Source: Clostridia bacterium
GTDB lineage: Bacteria > Bacillota > Clostridia > UBA1381
Length of the DNA stretch: 50,892 nucleotides
Direction: 5' to 3'
Assembly (NCBI GenBank): GCA_026418715.1
Contig: JAOAAV010000059.1
Coordinates: forward strand, 1-50,892
In this document: positions 1 to 8,590 of the stretch, piece by piece
Numbering within the stretch: position 1 is the stretch's first letter
Layout: each line of letters opens with the position of its first letter
The notes under the pieces: model-generated
Database searches by the model: none
Seen by the model: only the letters and a program-made list of their open reading frames with translations
Told to the model about the DNA's origin: nothing
Translations under genes and position numbers: made by a program

Positions 1-1207
1 GATCAAGCATACTGTATACAAACCCGCTGTAAAAGTCAACATTGGCACTCACGCCCTTATAAATTTTACGAACCTCGCCTATCACCTCAGGAGCAAGTCT
101 TTCCACCATCGAATAAAGCTCAAATTCCTCTTTTCTGCCCTTTTCTTCTGACAGACGTTCAACAAAACCTTTGAATATGTTTGCTCTCGGATCTGACAAG
201 GAATATACGGCATGCCCCATACCATATATAAGTCCGGCTCTGTCAAACACCTTCTTGTCAAGCAAATCAACCAAATACTGTCGAACCTCAGTTTCACTCG
301 TCCAATCCTTAACAGTTTTCTTCATGTCCTCAAACATCTGCACAACCTTAATATTTGCTCCGCCGTGCTTTGGACCCTTAAGAGATCCTAATGAAGCTGC
401 AACAGCAGAATATGTATCTGTTCCCGAGGAAGATACCACATGAGTTGTAAATGTGGAGTTGTTTCCGCCGCCGTGCTCTGCGTGAAGCACAAGAGCGACA
501 TCCAAAATTTTAGCCTCAAGCTCGGTATATTTGCTATCCGGACGCAGAATATGCAAAATATTTTCAGCCGTGGAAAGGTTCGGTTTTGATGCATGGATAA
601 ACAAGCTTTTTCCATCATGATAATGTGCATATGCCTGATATCCATATACGGAAAGAAGAGGGAAAAGAGCAATCAACTCAAGGCATTGCCTGAGTACATT
701 GGGAATCGAAATATCGTCCGCTTTATCATCATAAGCATAAAGCGTTAAAACGCTCCGTGCAAGTGTGTTCATCATGTCATGGCTGGGTGCTTTCATGATG
801 ATATCACGCACAAAGCTTGTCGGCAGCGTTCTGTACTTCGCCAAAACATTGCAAAAACGCTCAAGCTCGGAAGCGGACGGCAATTCCCCAAAAAGCAGCA
901 AATATGCAGTTTCTTCAAAGCCAAATCTCTTTTCACTTATGAATCCGTCGACAATCGCCTCAACATCATAGCCTCTGTAGTAAAGTTTCCCTTCGCAAGG
1001 AACAGCTTCGCCGTTTATAATGTCATATGCCTTAACCTCACCTATTTCTGTCAATCCCGCCAAAACACCTTTGCCGTTGATATCACGAAGCCCGCGCTTT
1101 ACCTCATATTTTGAGTAAAGCTCTGGGTCTATCCTGCTGTTTTGTACGCATAATTCGCTAAATCTCAAAATATCATCGTTTATCTCCGAAAATCTGTTTT
1201 TAGCCAA
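1..1207 (-). CDS. Citrate synthase (3' end beyond window)
   Basis: Condenses oxaloacetate and acetyl-CoA to citrate in the cytoplasm. The minus-strand frame is open from about 1273 to the window edge, giving some 402 codons. Family motifs seen in the translation include LHAEHGGGNN (first catalytic His), a GPKHGGAN segment (substrate/CoA region) and GMGHAVYSLSDPRA (second catalytic His). The N-terminal stretch with RIDPELYSKYEVKRGLRD is typical of the clostridial Si-type enzyme of about 450 residues, so roughly 45 C-terminal residues including the last catalytic Asp lie outside. I chose a TTG start at 1207 because GGGAGG lies 9 bases upstream. An in-frame ATG at 1273 would add 22 residues but has a weak ribosome site. 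Identity is confident; the start is moderate. Confidence 0.9.
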   Translation of the reverse strand, partial: MAKNRFSEINDDILRFSELCVQNSRIDPELYSKYEVKRGLRDINGKGVLAGLTEIGEVKAYDIINGEAVPCEGKLYYRGYDVEAIVDGFISEKRFGFEETAYLLLFGELPSASELERFCNVLAKYRTLPTSFVRDIIMKAPSHDMMNTLARSVLTLYAYDDKADDISIPNVLRQCLELIALFPLLSVYGYQAYAHYHDGKSLFIHASKPNLSTAENILHILRPDSKYTELEAKILDVALVLHAEHGGGNNSTFTTHVVSSSGTDTYSAVAASLGSLKGPKHGGANIKVVQMFEDMKKTVKDWTSETEVRQYLVDLLDKKVFDRAGLIYGMGHAVYSLSDPRANIFKGFVERLSEEKGRKEEFELYSMVERLAPEVIGEVRKIYKGVSANVDFYSGFVYSMLD

Positions 1208-1408
1208 ATAAAAACGCCTCCCTTCAAATCTTGTGTTTTTTAACCGTCTGTTATTGCCATAAAATCTCGGCATTTATCCGCCGTACATACTTTTTATTAT
1301 ACCACAGACCGTTTGAAAAGACAATAACGATGCATAAGTTTACACGCAAATATTTATGTTAAGAAGCAAGAAATTATTCCTGATTCCTGCTTTTGGAGAT
1401 GTTTTATA

Positions 1409-1437
1409 TTGACATCTGCGAAAAAATTATATATAAT
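1409..1437 (+). promoter_or_regulatory. Sigma-A promoter of the thi operon
   Basis: TTGACA at 1409-1414 and TATAAT at 1432-1437 are separated by exactly 17 bases, both perfect consensus. The TPP riboswitch begins about 24 bases further on, so transcription would start just ahead of it. Confidence 0.9.
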
Positions 1438-1460
1438 GTGAACTGTATAAAACATAATAT

Positions 1461-1550
1461 TGTGCTAGGGGTGCCGGTTTCGGCTGAGAAAGACGCTGTC
1501 TTAACCCTTTGAACCTGAAGCAGCTCGTACTGCCGTAGGAAAGCATCACA
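1461..1550 (+). ncRNA. TPP (thi-box) riboswitch
   Basis: The conserved THI-element blocks appear in order: GGGGTGCC, CTGAGA at 1484-1489, ACCCTTTGAACCTGA and CGTAGGAAAGCA. The outer P1 helix closes with TGTG at 1461 and CACA at the 3' end. It lies between a sigma-A promoter and thiS and is followed by an intrinsic terminator. It should therefore shut off the thiazole operon by premature termination when thiamine pyrophosphate is bound. Confidence 0.97.
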
Positions 1551-1566
1551 TTTTAGCGGCGTATGG

Positions 1567-1594
1567 GCTTATCCTCTTCGGGTAAGCTTTTTTT
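1567..1594 (+). terminator. Riboswitch expression-platform terminator
   Basis: GCTTATCC pairs with GGGTAAGC across a 5-base loop, followed by seven T. Placed 16 bases after the TPP aptamer and 19 bases before thiS, it is the switchable terminator of the riboswitch. Confidence 0.9.
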
Positions 1595-1612
1595 GCATTT
1601 TGGGAGGTTTTT

Positions 1613-1813
1613 ATGATAATTTTTCTAAACGGTGAAAAATGCATAGTTGTTGAGAATACAACCGTTTTGGATCTACTCATTCAAAAGAATATCGATGTTG
1701 ACACAATTGTGGTAGAGCACAACGCGAAAATTCTTCAAAGAGAAAATTTTTCACAAATTACTCTTTGTGAAAATGATGTCCTGGAAGTTTTGCGTTTTGT
1801 TGGCGGGGGTTGA
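1613..1813 (+). CDS. thiS: Sulfur carrier protein ThiS
   Basis: Small ubiquitin-like sulfur carrier of 66 residues for thiazole synthesis. The C-terminus ends RFVGGG. The terminal Gly is adenylated by ThiF, converted to a thiocarboxylate, and donates sulfur to ThiG. The length and the diglycine end match the family; Bacillus ThiS also ends in three Gly. Ribosome site GGGAGG at 1602-1607. First gene of a four-gene operon behind the TPP riboswitch; its stop lies within the Shine-Dalgarno of thiG, suggesting translational coupling. Confidence 0.95.
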   Translation: MIIFLNGEKCIVVENTTVLDLLIQKNIDVDTIVVEHNAKILQRENFSQITLCENDVLEVLRFVGGG

Positions 1814-1825
1814 GGAGGAATATTT

Positions 1826-2590
1826 ATGGATGCATTGACAATAGGAAATAAAAAATTAAAGAGCCGCTTTTTTGTCGGCACTGGTAAATTTTCAAACGAT
1901 GCCATGGTTGCCGATGTTTTAAAAGCATCAGGAGCGGACGTGGTAACCGTTGCCCTGCGTCGAATGAATTTCAAAAATCCGGAGCAAAACATTCTAAATT
2001 ACATATCAGATGAGCATACTCTCATGCCAAATACCTCGGGAGCAAGAAATGCCGAGGAAGCGGTTCGCATTGCAAGGCTTGCTCGGGCTGCCGGCTGCGG
2101 AAACTGGATAAAAATCGAGGTCATTTCAGACAGTAAATATCTTCTGCCCGATAATGACGAAACTTTAAAAGCAGTTGATATGCTCGCAAGGGAAGGATTT
2201 GTTGCTCTTGCGTATATGTCGCCTGATTTAATGGCGGCAAGACGTATGCGTGATGCAGGTGCTGAGGCGATTATGCCGCTCGGCGCACCAATAGGCACAA
2301 ACAAGGGCCTTCGTACGAAAGAGCTTATACAAATCCTGATAAATGAAATCGATTTGCCCATTGTGGTTGATGCCGGAATAGGGAAACCTTCAGAAGCCGC
2401 AGAAGCAATGGAGATGGGTGCTGCGGCAGTGCTTGTAAATACAGCATTGGCAACAGCTGGAAATCCTGTTATGATGGCAAAGGCTTTTAGCAAAGCGGTT
2501 GAAGCGGGAAGGCTTGCATATCTTTCAGGTACCGGAGCGGTGAGCGAATATGCAGCGCCTTCTTCACCTCTTACGGGCTTTCTAAGGTGA
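1826..2590 (+). CDS. thiG: Thiazole synthase ThiG
   Basis: Builds the thiazole phosphate ring of thiamine from deoxyxylulose 5-phosphate, dehydroglycine (from ThiH) and sulfur from ThiS thiocarboxylate. 254 residues, usual length. The (beta/alpha)8 fold signatures are clear: FFVGTGKF near residue 15, NWIKIEVI with Lys96 as the expected Schiff-base lysine, and a C-terminal phosphate-binding stretch [13 protein letters not shown]. The start has GAGGAGG 8-10 bases upstream. It lies 12 bases after thiS and 34 bases before thiH, in the standard thiSGHF order. Confidence 0.97.
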   Translation: MDALTIGNKKLKSRFFVGTGKFSNDAMVADVLKASGADVVTVALRRMNFKNPEQNILNYISDEHTLMPNTSGARNAEEAVRIARLARAAGCGNWIKIEVISDSKYLLPDNDETLKAVDMLAREGFVALAYMSPDLMAARRMRDAGAEAIMPLGAPIGTNKGLRTKELIQILINEIDLPIVVDAGIGKPSEAAEAMEMGAAAVLVNTALATAGNPVMMAKAFSKAVEAGRLAYLSGTGAVSEYAAPSSPLTGFLR

Positions 2591-2624
2591 GCGTTAAACT
2601 TTACCGAAAGGGTCGACAATTGTT

Positions 2625-3713
2625 ATGAGCTTTTACAATACGTACATTAAATATACTGACTTTCCCTCACAAAGTATGACGGATGCCGACGTTCTCCGTG
2701 CTCTTGCAAAGGATTCACTGTCTGAGAATGACCTTCTTGCCCTCTTGTCCCCTCAGGCAATGCCCCATTTGGAGGAAATGGCGCAAAAAGCAAAGCGTCT
2801 TACTGAACGGCACTTTGGCAAAACCGTCACACTTTTTACACCGCTTTATCTTGCCAATTACTGCGAAAGCGGATGTGCATACTGCGGTTTCAGCCACACA
2901 AATCGCATCAGGCGGTGCATGCTCACCTACGATGAGGTTGAGGCTGAAGGCAAGGCCATAGCGGATATGGGCTTTTCGCATATTATAATATTGACAGGTG
3001 AATCTCCGTCTAAAACGCCTATTTCTTATATCGCGAACTGCGCAAAAATTCTTAAAAAATATGTCTCGTCAATTGCGGTAGAAATTTATTCTGCCGAAAC
3101 CGAGGACTATAAAACATTGATTGCATCAGGCGTTGACAGCTTTACAATGTTTCAGGAAACTTATAACCCCGAGCTTTATAAAAAGCTGCACCCAGCAGGA
3201 ATAAAGAAAGACTATTTGTACCGCCTTGATACTCCCGAACGCGCGGCAAAAGCGGGAATGAACACGGTAAATCTCGGTGCACTTCTCGGCCTTGATGATT
3301 GGCGAAAGGATGCTTTTTTCACAGCTCTTCATGCAAAATATATTCAAGACAACTACCCTGCCGTCGACGTTGCTGTATCCCTGCCGAGAATACGCCCGCA
3401 TAAAGGCTCTTTATTTGTGCCGGAGTCGGTTGTGTCCGACAGCAGTCTCGTTCAGATCATGACTGCTTTAAGAATTTTCATGCCGCGCCTTGGCATTACG
3501 ATTTCCACAAGAGAAAATCCCGAATTTCGCAATAATATTATCGGACTTGGTGTAACCAAAATGTCTGCGGGCGCAAAAACTGAAGTCGGCGGTCACGCAA
3601 GCGAGGAAAAAACCGAACCGCAATTTGACGTTTCGGATGAGCGGGGCATTGATGAGGTTGCCTCGGCAATCAGATCACGGGGATATCAACCGGTGTATAA
3701 GGATTGGTTTTAA
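2625..3713 (+). CDS. thiH: 2-Iminoacetate synthase ThiH (radical SAM)
   Basis: Cleaves tyrosine by a 5'-deoxyadenosyl radical to give dehydroglycine for the thiazole ring and p-cresol. 362 residues. The radical SAM cluster motif is CX3CX2C at Cys80, Cys84 and Cys87 (NYCESGCAYCGF). The BATS-type C-terminal half includes ISTRENPEFRNN and MSAGAKTEVGGH. It is paralogous to the HydG encoded near 13.7 kb but lacks HydG's extra C-terminal CX2CX22C cluster site, which supports the ThiH call. The Shine-Dalgarno (GAAAGGG) is unremarkable. Its stop overlaps or abuts several possible ATGs of thiF. Confidence 0.96.
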   Translation: MSFYNTYIKYTDFPSQSMTDADVLRALAKDSLSENDLLALLSPQAMPHLEEMAQKAKRLTERHFGKTVTLFTPLYLANYCESGCAYCGFSHTNRIRRCMLTYDEVEAEGKAIADMGFSHIIILTGESPSKTPISYIANCAKILKKYVSSIAVEIYSAETEDYKTLIASGVDSFTMFQETYNPELYKKLHPAGIKKDYLYRLDTPERAAKAGMNTVNLGALLGLDDWRKDAFFTALHAKYIQDNYPAVDVAVSLPRIRPHKGSLFVPESVVSDSSLVQIMTALRIFMPRLGITISTRENPEFRNNIIGLGVTKMSAGAKTEVGGHASEEKTEPQFDVSDERGIDEVASAIRSRGYQPVYKDWF

Positions 3714-3716
3714 TGA

Positions 3717-4328
3717 ATGAATGAATTCAAGCAAGGACTTTTAACATATCTGACCAATACACAGCTTAGTAAAATAGAAGGTGTAAAAATTGGAATTGCG
3801 GGTGTGGGCGGACTTGGCTCCAATGCAGCCGTAAATCTCGCAAGAAGCGGCTTTTGCCGCTTCGTAGCAGTAGATTTTGACGTTGTGGAAGCATCCAATT
3901 TAAACAGGCAGTTCTATTTTCTTGATCAAATAGGCGAATACAAAGCAGAGGCTCTCAAAAAAAACCTTTTGAAAATCAACTCCCAAATTGAGGTTTGCCC
4001 AAAAATAAATCGGATTACTCGTGAAAATGTCTGCTGTCTTTTTGCAGGCTGCGACATTTTAATAGAGGCGGTAGACAGCCCAAAAGTAAAACCTATTATT
4101 GCAGAAGCTGCAGCAAAACTCAATATTTTTTGTGTATGCGCCTCAGGAATAGCGGGATTTGGAAATACGGACGGAATATCCGTAAAAAAAATCAATGATA
4201 TGCTATATATTGTAGGGGATATGAAAACTCAGGCAAACAAGAACAATCCGCCGCTTTCGCCAAAGGTTGCGATTGCCGCGGCAAAACAGGCGGATCTTGT
4301 GCTTGAGTATGTGCTGAAAAAATACTGA
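3717..4328 (+). CDS. thiF: ThiS adenylyltransferase ThiF (short family)
   Basis: E1-like enzyme that adenylates the C-terminal Gly of ThiS. 203 residues. The nucleotide-binding loop GVGGLGSNAAVNLARSG lies near residue 30, followed by DFDVVEASNLNRQF, the conserved Asp/Asn-Arg-Gln substrate region. The protein is short and lacks the C-terminal zinc CXXC pairs of the E. coli-type ThiF/MoeB, matching the shorter clostridial ThiF family found in thiSGHF clusters. Tandem ATGs at 3713, 3717 and 3721 make the exact start uncertain; only 3717 and in-frame starts fit. Last gene of the operon; a strong terminator follows at 4434. Confidence 0.92.
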   Translation: MNEFKQGLLTYLTNTQLSKIEGVKIGIAGVGGLGSNAAVNLARSGFCRFVAVDFDVVEASNLNRQFYFLDQIGEYKAEALKKNLLKINSQIEVCPKINRITRENVCCLFAGCDILIEAVDSPKVKPIIAEAAAKLNIFCVCASGIAGFGNTDGISVKKINDMLYIVGDMKTQANKNNPPLSPKVAIAAAKQADLVLEYVLKKY

Positions 4329-4433
4329 TTCAGCGTATGAGAGCATAAGATACTACATATGCAGATAATTTGTCTTCTTGCCTTCCGTATCTCAGGCAAT
4401 CCCTGAATAACTTAAAGATCAAATATTTTTCAA

Positions 4434-4475
4434 AATTAAGGCACAAAAGTCAGGGTTGACTTTTATGCCTTAATT
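4434..4475. terminator. Bidirectional intrinsic terminator
   Basis: A 19-bp stem with one mismatch (AATTAAGGCA...TGCCTTAATT) and a GGGT loop sits between the convergent thiF and the M18 aminopeptidase gene. A- and T-rich flanks on both sides allow it to serve both strands. The 100 bases upstream (4329-4433) show nothing but a short TCAGG/CCTGA hairpin. Confidence 0.8.
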
Positions 4476-4494
4476 ATTCTTAAACTTTAACACA

Positions 4495-5901
4495 TCATCT
4501 GCACTTAAAAAATGCGTTATATGCAAGGTATGCCATATATATGTCACCCTTTGCGGTAATTTCAAACGGCGAGTGCATAGAAAGCACCGGAACACCGCAG
4601 TCGATTACGTCAATGTTCATATTTGCCACATACTGCGCTATAGTACCTCCGCCCCCCTGATCCACTTTGCCGAGTTCTCCCGTCTGCCAAACGATATTAT
4701 TGTCGTCTAAAATTTTGCATACTTGATATACAAATTCGGCATTTGCGTCGCTTGACTCAGATTTTCCTCTTGCCCCTGTATATTTCATAACAATCAAGCC
4801 CTTGCCTGCATAAGCACTGTTTCTCTTTTCGGTAACACCTTCGTAGTTGGGATCAACTGCAACTCCGACATCAGATGACATACAAGCAGTATTGGAAATC
4901 ACTCTGTTATACGTTATCAAATCACAGCTCCCCTTTATTTTATGGACAATTTCAGCCAGCGTCATATCAAAAAATCTTGAAAGCATGCCTGTGTTTCCGA
5001 CAGAGCCGATTTCTTCTTTGTCTACCAGCACGCATACTGCCGTCTTTTTTGGAGAGGCGGTTGTGATAATGCTTTTTAAAGCGGTGAAAGCACAAACCCT
5101 GTCATCTTGCCCATAGGCGCCGACAAAGCTTGCGTCGAGTCCTACATCCCTTGCTCTAAAAGCGGGAACAAGTTCAATTTCAGCACTGATAAAATCTTTT
5201 TCAACAATTCCGTAACGCTCATTTAAAAGCTTAAGAATGTAAAATTTGACCTTTTCGCTTACATCGTCATCATAAATACCCATGCCGCCCACTAAAATGT
5301 TAAGCGATTCGCCTTCTATTCCTTCCGTCATTTTTTTTGTCATCTGATCCTTTGCAAGATGCGGGAGAAGGTCGGTAACGCAAAATACGGGGTCGTTTTC
5401 GTCCTCACCAATGCAAATGTTTATCTTCTCTCCTGACGATGTGTGAATAACTCCGTGCATTGCAAGAGGGGTGGCTGGCCACTGGTATTTTTTAATTCCG
5501 CCATAGTAGTGAGTTTTTAAAAGAGCAAGATCGCAGCTTTCATAAAGCGGATTCTGTTTCAAATCCAGACGCGGGGAATCCACGTGAGCACCGATAACAT
5601 TGACTCCATCTTCAATATCCTCACTTCCAATGACCGCAAGCAGAATATTTTTGCCTCTATTTATTTTATATACCCTGTCTCCCGGCTTGAGTTGCTTTTT
5701 GGCATCCATGTTGACAAAGCCGTTTTCAGCCGCCATTTTTTCGGCCATTACAATACATTCACGTTCTGTTTTTCCACTGTTTAAAAAAGTCTTGTATTCC
5801 TCGCAAAAAGCGAGCATTTCCTGCTTTTGCTCATCTGTCAGCTTTTCATATACGTTTTTTCTTTCATACGTAAGCGATTTATACAGTTCCTTTTGTGTCA
5901 T
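4495..5901 (-). CDS. M18 family zinc aminopeptidase
   Basis: Cytosolic dinuclear-zinc aminopeptidase acting on N-terminal residues of peptides, 468 residues. Visible motifs: GAHVDSPRLDLKQ (zinc His and Asp), DKEEIGSVGNTG (general-base and metal Glu), MSSDVGVAVDPNYEG, and HSPFEITAKGDIYMAY (C-terminal metal His). The open frame extends 32 codons upstream, but I place the start at 5901 because AGGAGG lies 9 bases upstream of it and the M18 alignment begins shortly after. Transcribed convergently to the thi operon and divergently from the glycosylase gene. Its leader holds a perfect 10-bp inverted repeat at 5934-5967. The substrate preference within M18 cannot be told. Confidence 0.93.
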   Translation of the reverse strand: MTQKELYKSLTYERKNVYEKLTDEQKQEMLAFCEEYKTFLNSGKTERECIVMAEKMAAENGFVNMDAKKQLKPGDRVYKINRGKNILLAVIGSEDIEDGVNVIGAHVDSPRLDLKQNPLYESCDLALLKTHYYGGIKKYQWPATPLAMHGVIHTSSGEKINICIGEDENDPVFCVTDLLPHLAKDQMTKKMTEGIEGESLNILVGGMGIYDDDVSEKVKFYILKLLNERYGIVEKDFISAEIELVPAFRARDVGLDASFVGAYGQDDRVCAFTALKSIITTASPKKTAVCVLVDKEEIGSVGNTGMLSRFFDMTLAEIVHKIKGSCDLITYNRVISNTACMSSDVGVAVDPNYEGVTEKRNSAYAGKGLIVMKYTGARGKSESSDANAEFVYQVCKILDDNNIVWQTGELGKVDQGGGGTIAQYVANMNIDVIDCGVPVLSMHSPFEITAKGDIYMAYLAYNAFFKCR

Positions 5902-5933
5902 AAGCCATATCCTCCTGTTTTTTATAATCAAGC

Positions 5934-5967
5934 TTGAAATGGCCGGCGGACTTGTCTGCCATTTCAA
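5934..5967 (-). repeat. Inverted repeat in the aminopeptidase leader
   Basis: TTGAAATGGC (5934-5943) and GCCATTTCAA (5958-5967) are perfect 10-base arms with a 14-base, GC-rich spacer, 33 bases upstream of the aminopeptidase start. It could be an operator or a leader hairpin; no T-run follows on the minus strand, so it is not an obvious terminator. Confidence 0.5.
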
Positions 5968-6061
5968 TGCTGAGCAATTTTTATATGAGTATATCATATG
6001 TGTTATAATTTTTCTATAGATATCTTATGAATATTTTCATATATTTCCACTGTATACGCGA

Positions 6062-6090
6062 TTGCTGATACTGCATTTATATGCTATAAT
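6062..6090 (+). promoter_or_regulatory. Candidate sigma-A promoter of the glycosylase gene
   Basis: TTGCTG at 6062-6067 and a perfect TATAAT at 6085-6090 with 17-base spacing, 30 bases upstream of the start codon. The -10 is strong, the -35 has two mismatches. Confidence 0.6.
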
Positions 6091-6119
6091 AAGCCAAGCT
6101 GTTTTTTGGGGGTGATTGC

Positions 6120-6998
6120 ATGAATATTGAGCAGTCAGGGAAGAATTTAATATTGCACGGGGTTAAGGATTTTTATATTTCCCATACCTTTGACTGTGGC
6201 CAATGCTTTCGATGGGACAGATTGGATTCTTGCAGCTACATAGGAGTCGCAATGGGAAAGGCGCTTAAAATCCGACAAATCGATGATAAACTTATTTTCT
6301 TTGATACGAATTTTAATGATTATTATGACGTTTGGGAAAAATATCTTGATTTATCCCGTGATTATGGTAAAATTAAGAGGGTATTGTCAACAAATGATTC
6401 TATTTTGGCAAAGTCCGTCCGCTTTGGCGGCGGAATACATATTCTTAGGCAGGATGCTTGGGAATGCATGATTTCTTTCATTGTATCCTCTAGCAATAAT
6501 ATCCCTCGCATAAAAAAAATTATTGCATCTCTTGCCGAGAACTTTGGGGGAAAAATTGAGTATATGGGAAATGTTTATCACAGCTTCCCAGCGCCTCAGG
6601 CTCTCGCAAAACTCTCGCTTGATGAACTTTCCGTTATAAGAGCGGGCTTTCGCGATAAATATATCCTTGCCGCCGCTAAAGCTGTGGCGTCGGGAAGATT
6701 GGATATTTACGGCCTTGACAGCCTGCCCTTGGATAAAGCAAAGGCAAAGCTTTTGGAGATTCCTGGCATCGGCAATAAAGTGGCTGATTGCATATTGTTG
6801 TATGGCTTGGCAAAATACGAGTGTTTCCCTGTGGATGTTTGGATGAAGCGCATTATGGAATATTATTATTTTCAAAGTGAACGGAAAATAAGTGATGTTG
6901 TTTCGTTTTCCCGAGAAAAATTCGGCTCTTTAAGTGGTTTCGCACAACAGTATTTGTTTTTTTACGGCAGGGAAAACAAAATCGGAACATCAGGTTGA
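6120..6998 (+). CDS. 8-Oxoguanine DNA glycosylase/lyase (OGG1 type)
   Basis: Base-excision repair enzyme removing 8-oxoguanine opposite cytosine. 292 residues. The N-terminal OGG domain has SHTFDCGQCFRWDR near residue 22. The helix-hairpin-helix GPD region has LLEIPGIGNKVADCILLYGL, with the catalytic Lys in GNKVADC, then the conserved Asp in CFPVDVWMKRIM about 20 residues on. GGGGG at 6108-6112 is the ribosome site. The downstream zinc-ribbon gene begins about 37 bases after its stop if its TTG start is right. In Clostridia this OGG family often stands in place of MutM. Confidence 0.93.
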   Translation: MNIEQSGKNLILHGVKDFYISHTFDCGQCFRWDRLDSCSYIGVAMGKALKIRQIDDKLIFFDTNFNDYYDVWEKYLDLSRDYGKIKRVLSTNDSILAKSVRFGGGIHILRQDAWECMISFIVSSSNNIPRIKKIIASLAENFGGKIEYMGNVYHSFPAPQALAKLSLDELSVIRAGFRDKYILAAAKAVASGRLDIYGLDSLPLDKAKAKLLEIPGIGNKVADCILLYGLAKYECFPVDVWMKRIMEYYYFQSERKISDVVSFSREKFGSLSGFAQQYLFFYGRENKIGTSG

Positions 6999-7035
6999 TA
7001 TCGTAAGTTTAAGATATATAAGGAGTTGGCTTTTT

Positions 7036-7650
7036 TTGCTTTTGGATTATACTAAGGATGTAGCTTATATATGCCCTGAATGTGCGCAAATCAATATCAA
7101 GAGGTTGAATATTTTTCAGTTTTCAGGTAACAGGGAGACAGTTCTCGAATGTTCAAATTCATGTGGTCATGTATGTGTCACAATCAAGCCCTTCAAGGCT
7201 CAATACAAAATTGAAGCGAAGTGTCCTATCTGCGGCGGCAGGCATTTGTTTGACATAAAGAAGGCCGTATTTTGGAACAGTCCGTTTTTGAGTTTTAAGT
7301 GCCCGGCATCAGGCTTTGATATATATTTTTTGGGCAACAATAAAAATGTTGTTGCCGCTGTAAAGGAGCAAGAAGCTCTTTTTGAAGAACTTTCGGAAAT
7401 GACCGAAAAGGTAATTGATGAAAAAAATTTGTTGGAGCATATGTTCGGCTGGATAGAGAATATGTCAAATACCGGAAGAATGTACTGCTCATGTGGAAGC
7501 CGAGATATCAGCATGGATATGAAAAAAGATTCGATTGTTCTCAGATGCAGAAGCTGCGGCGCAAGCAAGGTCATGTATCCTGTTGATGAATGTGTGACAT
7601 TTTTAATAAATGCAAAGTCCATTGTGTTGGATTGCCCTGCAAAGAAGTAG
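7036..7650 (+). CDS. Cys-rich zinc-ribbon protein of unknown function
   Basis: I do not recognise a named family. With the TTG start at 7036 (AAGGAG 10 bases upstream) it has 204 residues; the open frame runs back to 6934, inside the glycosylase gene, without a ribosome site there. At least four zinc-ribbon knuckles are visible: CPEC, CSNSCG, CPICGG, then CSCGS and CRSCG near the C-terminus. A helical, acidic, possibly coiled-coil segment (about residues 100-150) separates the N- and C-terminal pairs. No signal peptide or membrane helix, so cytosolic. It lies between the DNA glycosylase and fba and may be cotranscribed with either. A nucleic-acid or protein-binding adaptor is possible, but that is a guess. 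Confidence 0.7.
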   Translation: MLLDYTKDVAYICPECAQINIKRLNIFQFSGNRETVLECSNSCGHVCVTIKPFKAQYKIEAKCPICGGRHLFDIKKAVFWNSPFLSFKCPASGFDIYFLGNNKNVVAAVKEQEALFEELSEMTEKVIDEKNLLEHMFGWIENMSNTGRMYCSCGSRDISMDMKKDSIVLRCRSCGASKVMYPVDECVTFLINAKSIVLDCPAKK

Positions 7651-7704
7651 AAAGTTTAAGAGCTTGCTCTTGCTTTTGATATATTTTTAGGAGGTTTGTA
7701 AATT

Positions 7705-8556
7705 ATGTTGGTGACAAATAAACAAATTCTTGACGCTGCGGACAAGGGTGGATATGCTGTCGGTGCGTTCAATGTGAACAATATGGAAATTCTTCAGGCT
7801 GTAATTGCGGCTGCTGAAGAGGAGCGTTCACCGGTTATTATTCAAACATCGGAGGGTGCGATTAAATATGCCGGAGCCGATTATCTTTCCGCATTGGTAC
7901 ATTTGGCGGCACAAAAGGCGTCCGTGCCCGTATCTCTGCACCTTGACCATGGCACAACCTATGAAACAATCATTACTTGTATAGCAAACGGCTGGACGTC
8001 GGTTATGATTGACGGCTCGCATCATCCGCTTGAAGAAAATATAAAAGTGACAAGCGAGATCATAAAAATTGCACATGCGGCTGGAATTTCCGTCGAGGCG
8101 GAACTTGGCAGACTCGGTGGTGTTGAAGATAATATCAGTGTGGATGAAAAGGATGCACGTTTCACAGACCCAAAAGAAGCTGTCAGATTCGTTGAAGAAA
8201 CCGGTGTAGATTCGCTTGCGATTGCCATTGGTACCGCTCACGGCAAATATAAGGGGATCCCAAAACTCGACCATGAAAGACTTGACACTATCAAAAAGCT
8301 TGTAAAAATCCCTATTGTGCTTCATGGCGCGTCAGGAGTAGGGGAAGATGAGATTATCAAAGCTGTTAAATTGGGTGTAAATAAGATTAACATTGATACG
8401 GACGTTCGTGTTGCCTTCACTGAGGGTGTTCAGGCAGTGTTTGCAAAAAATCCCGATGAGTTCGATCCCCGTAAGATATGCGGGCCGGCAAGGGATAAAA
8501 TGAAGGAAGTCGTAAAGGCAAAGATGCGTTTGTTCGGCTGTTCGGGCAAAGCTTAA
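7705..8556 (+). CDS. fba: Class II fructose-1,6-bisphosphate aldolase
   Basis: Zinc-dependent aldolase splitting fructose 1,6-bisphosphate into dihydroxyacetone phosphate and glyceraldehyde 3-phosphate. 283 residues. Catalytic and metal residues are visible: LHLDHG (Asp81 catalytic, His82 zinc), EAELGRLGG (Glu), GTAHGKYK (His179 zinc), LHGASG (His207 zinc) and the NIDTDVR phosphate-binding segment. AGGAGG precedes the ATG. Close relatives use tagatose-bisphosphate, but the neighbourhood gives no hint of that, so fructose is preferred. A strong hairpin terminator follows directly. Confidence 0.93.
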   Translation: MLVTNKQILDAADKGGYAVGAFNVNNMEILQAVIAAAEEERSPVIIQTSEGAIKYAGADYLSALVHLAAQKASVPVSLHLDHGTTYETIITCIANGWTSVMIDGSHHPLEENIKVTSEIIKIAHAAGISVEAELGRLGGVEDNISVDEKDARFTDPKEAVRFVEETGVDSLAIAIGTAHGKYKGIPKLDHERLDTIKKLVKIPIVLHGASGVGEDEIIKAVKLGVNKINIDTDVRVAFTEGVQAVFAKNPDEFDPRKICGPARDKMKEVVKAKMRLFGCSGKA

Positions 8557-8590
8557 AAAAAGACACAAGCGAAAGCTTGTGTCTTTTTTT
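8555..8590. terminator. Bidirectional intrinsic terminator
   Basis: A-tract, then AGACACAAGC-GAAA-GCTTGTGTCT, then seven T: a 10-bp perfect stem with a GNRA tetraloop. Works for fba on the plus strand and clpC on the minus strand; the clpC stop codon overlaps its edge. Confidence 0.95.

Noticed and set aside
1999-2619. 206-residue open frame antisense to thiG
   Set aside because: It is the shadow of a well-conserved thiG, rich in Ser/Ala/Ile as expected for the antisense frame, and has no ribosome site.
4392-4425. Possible third copy of the inverted-repeat element
   Set aside because: AATCCCTGAATAA...GATCAAA resembles the left arm of copy A, but there is no matching right arm or inner block, and a local hairpin explains the sequence.
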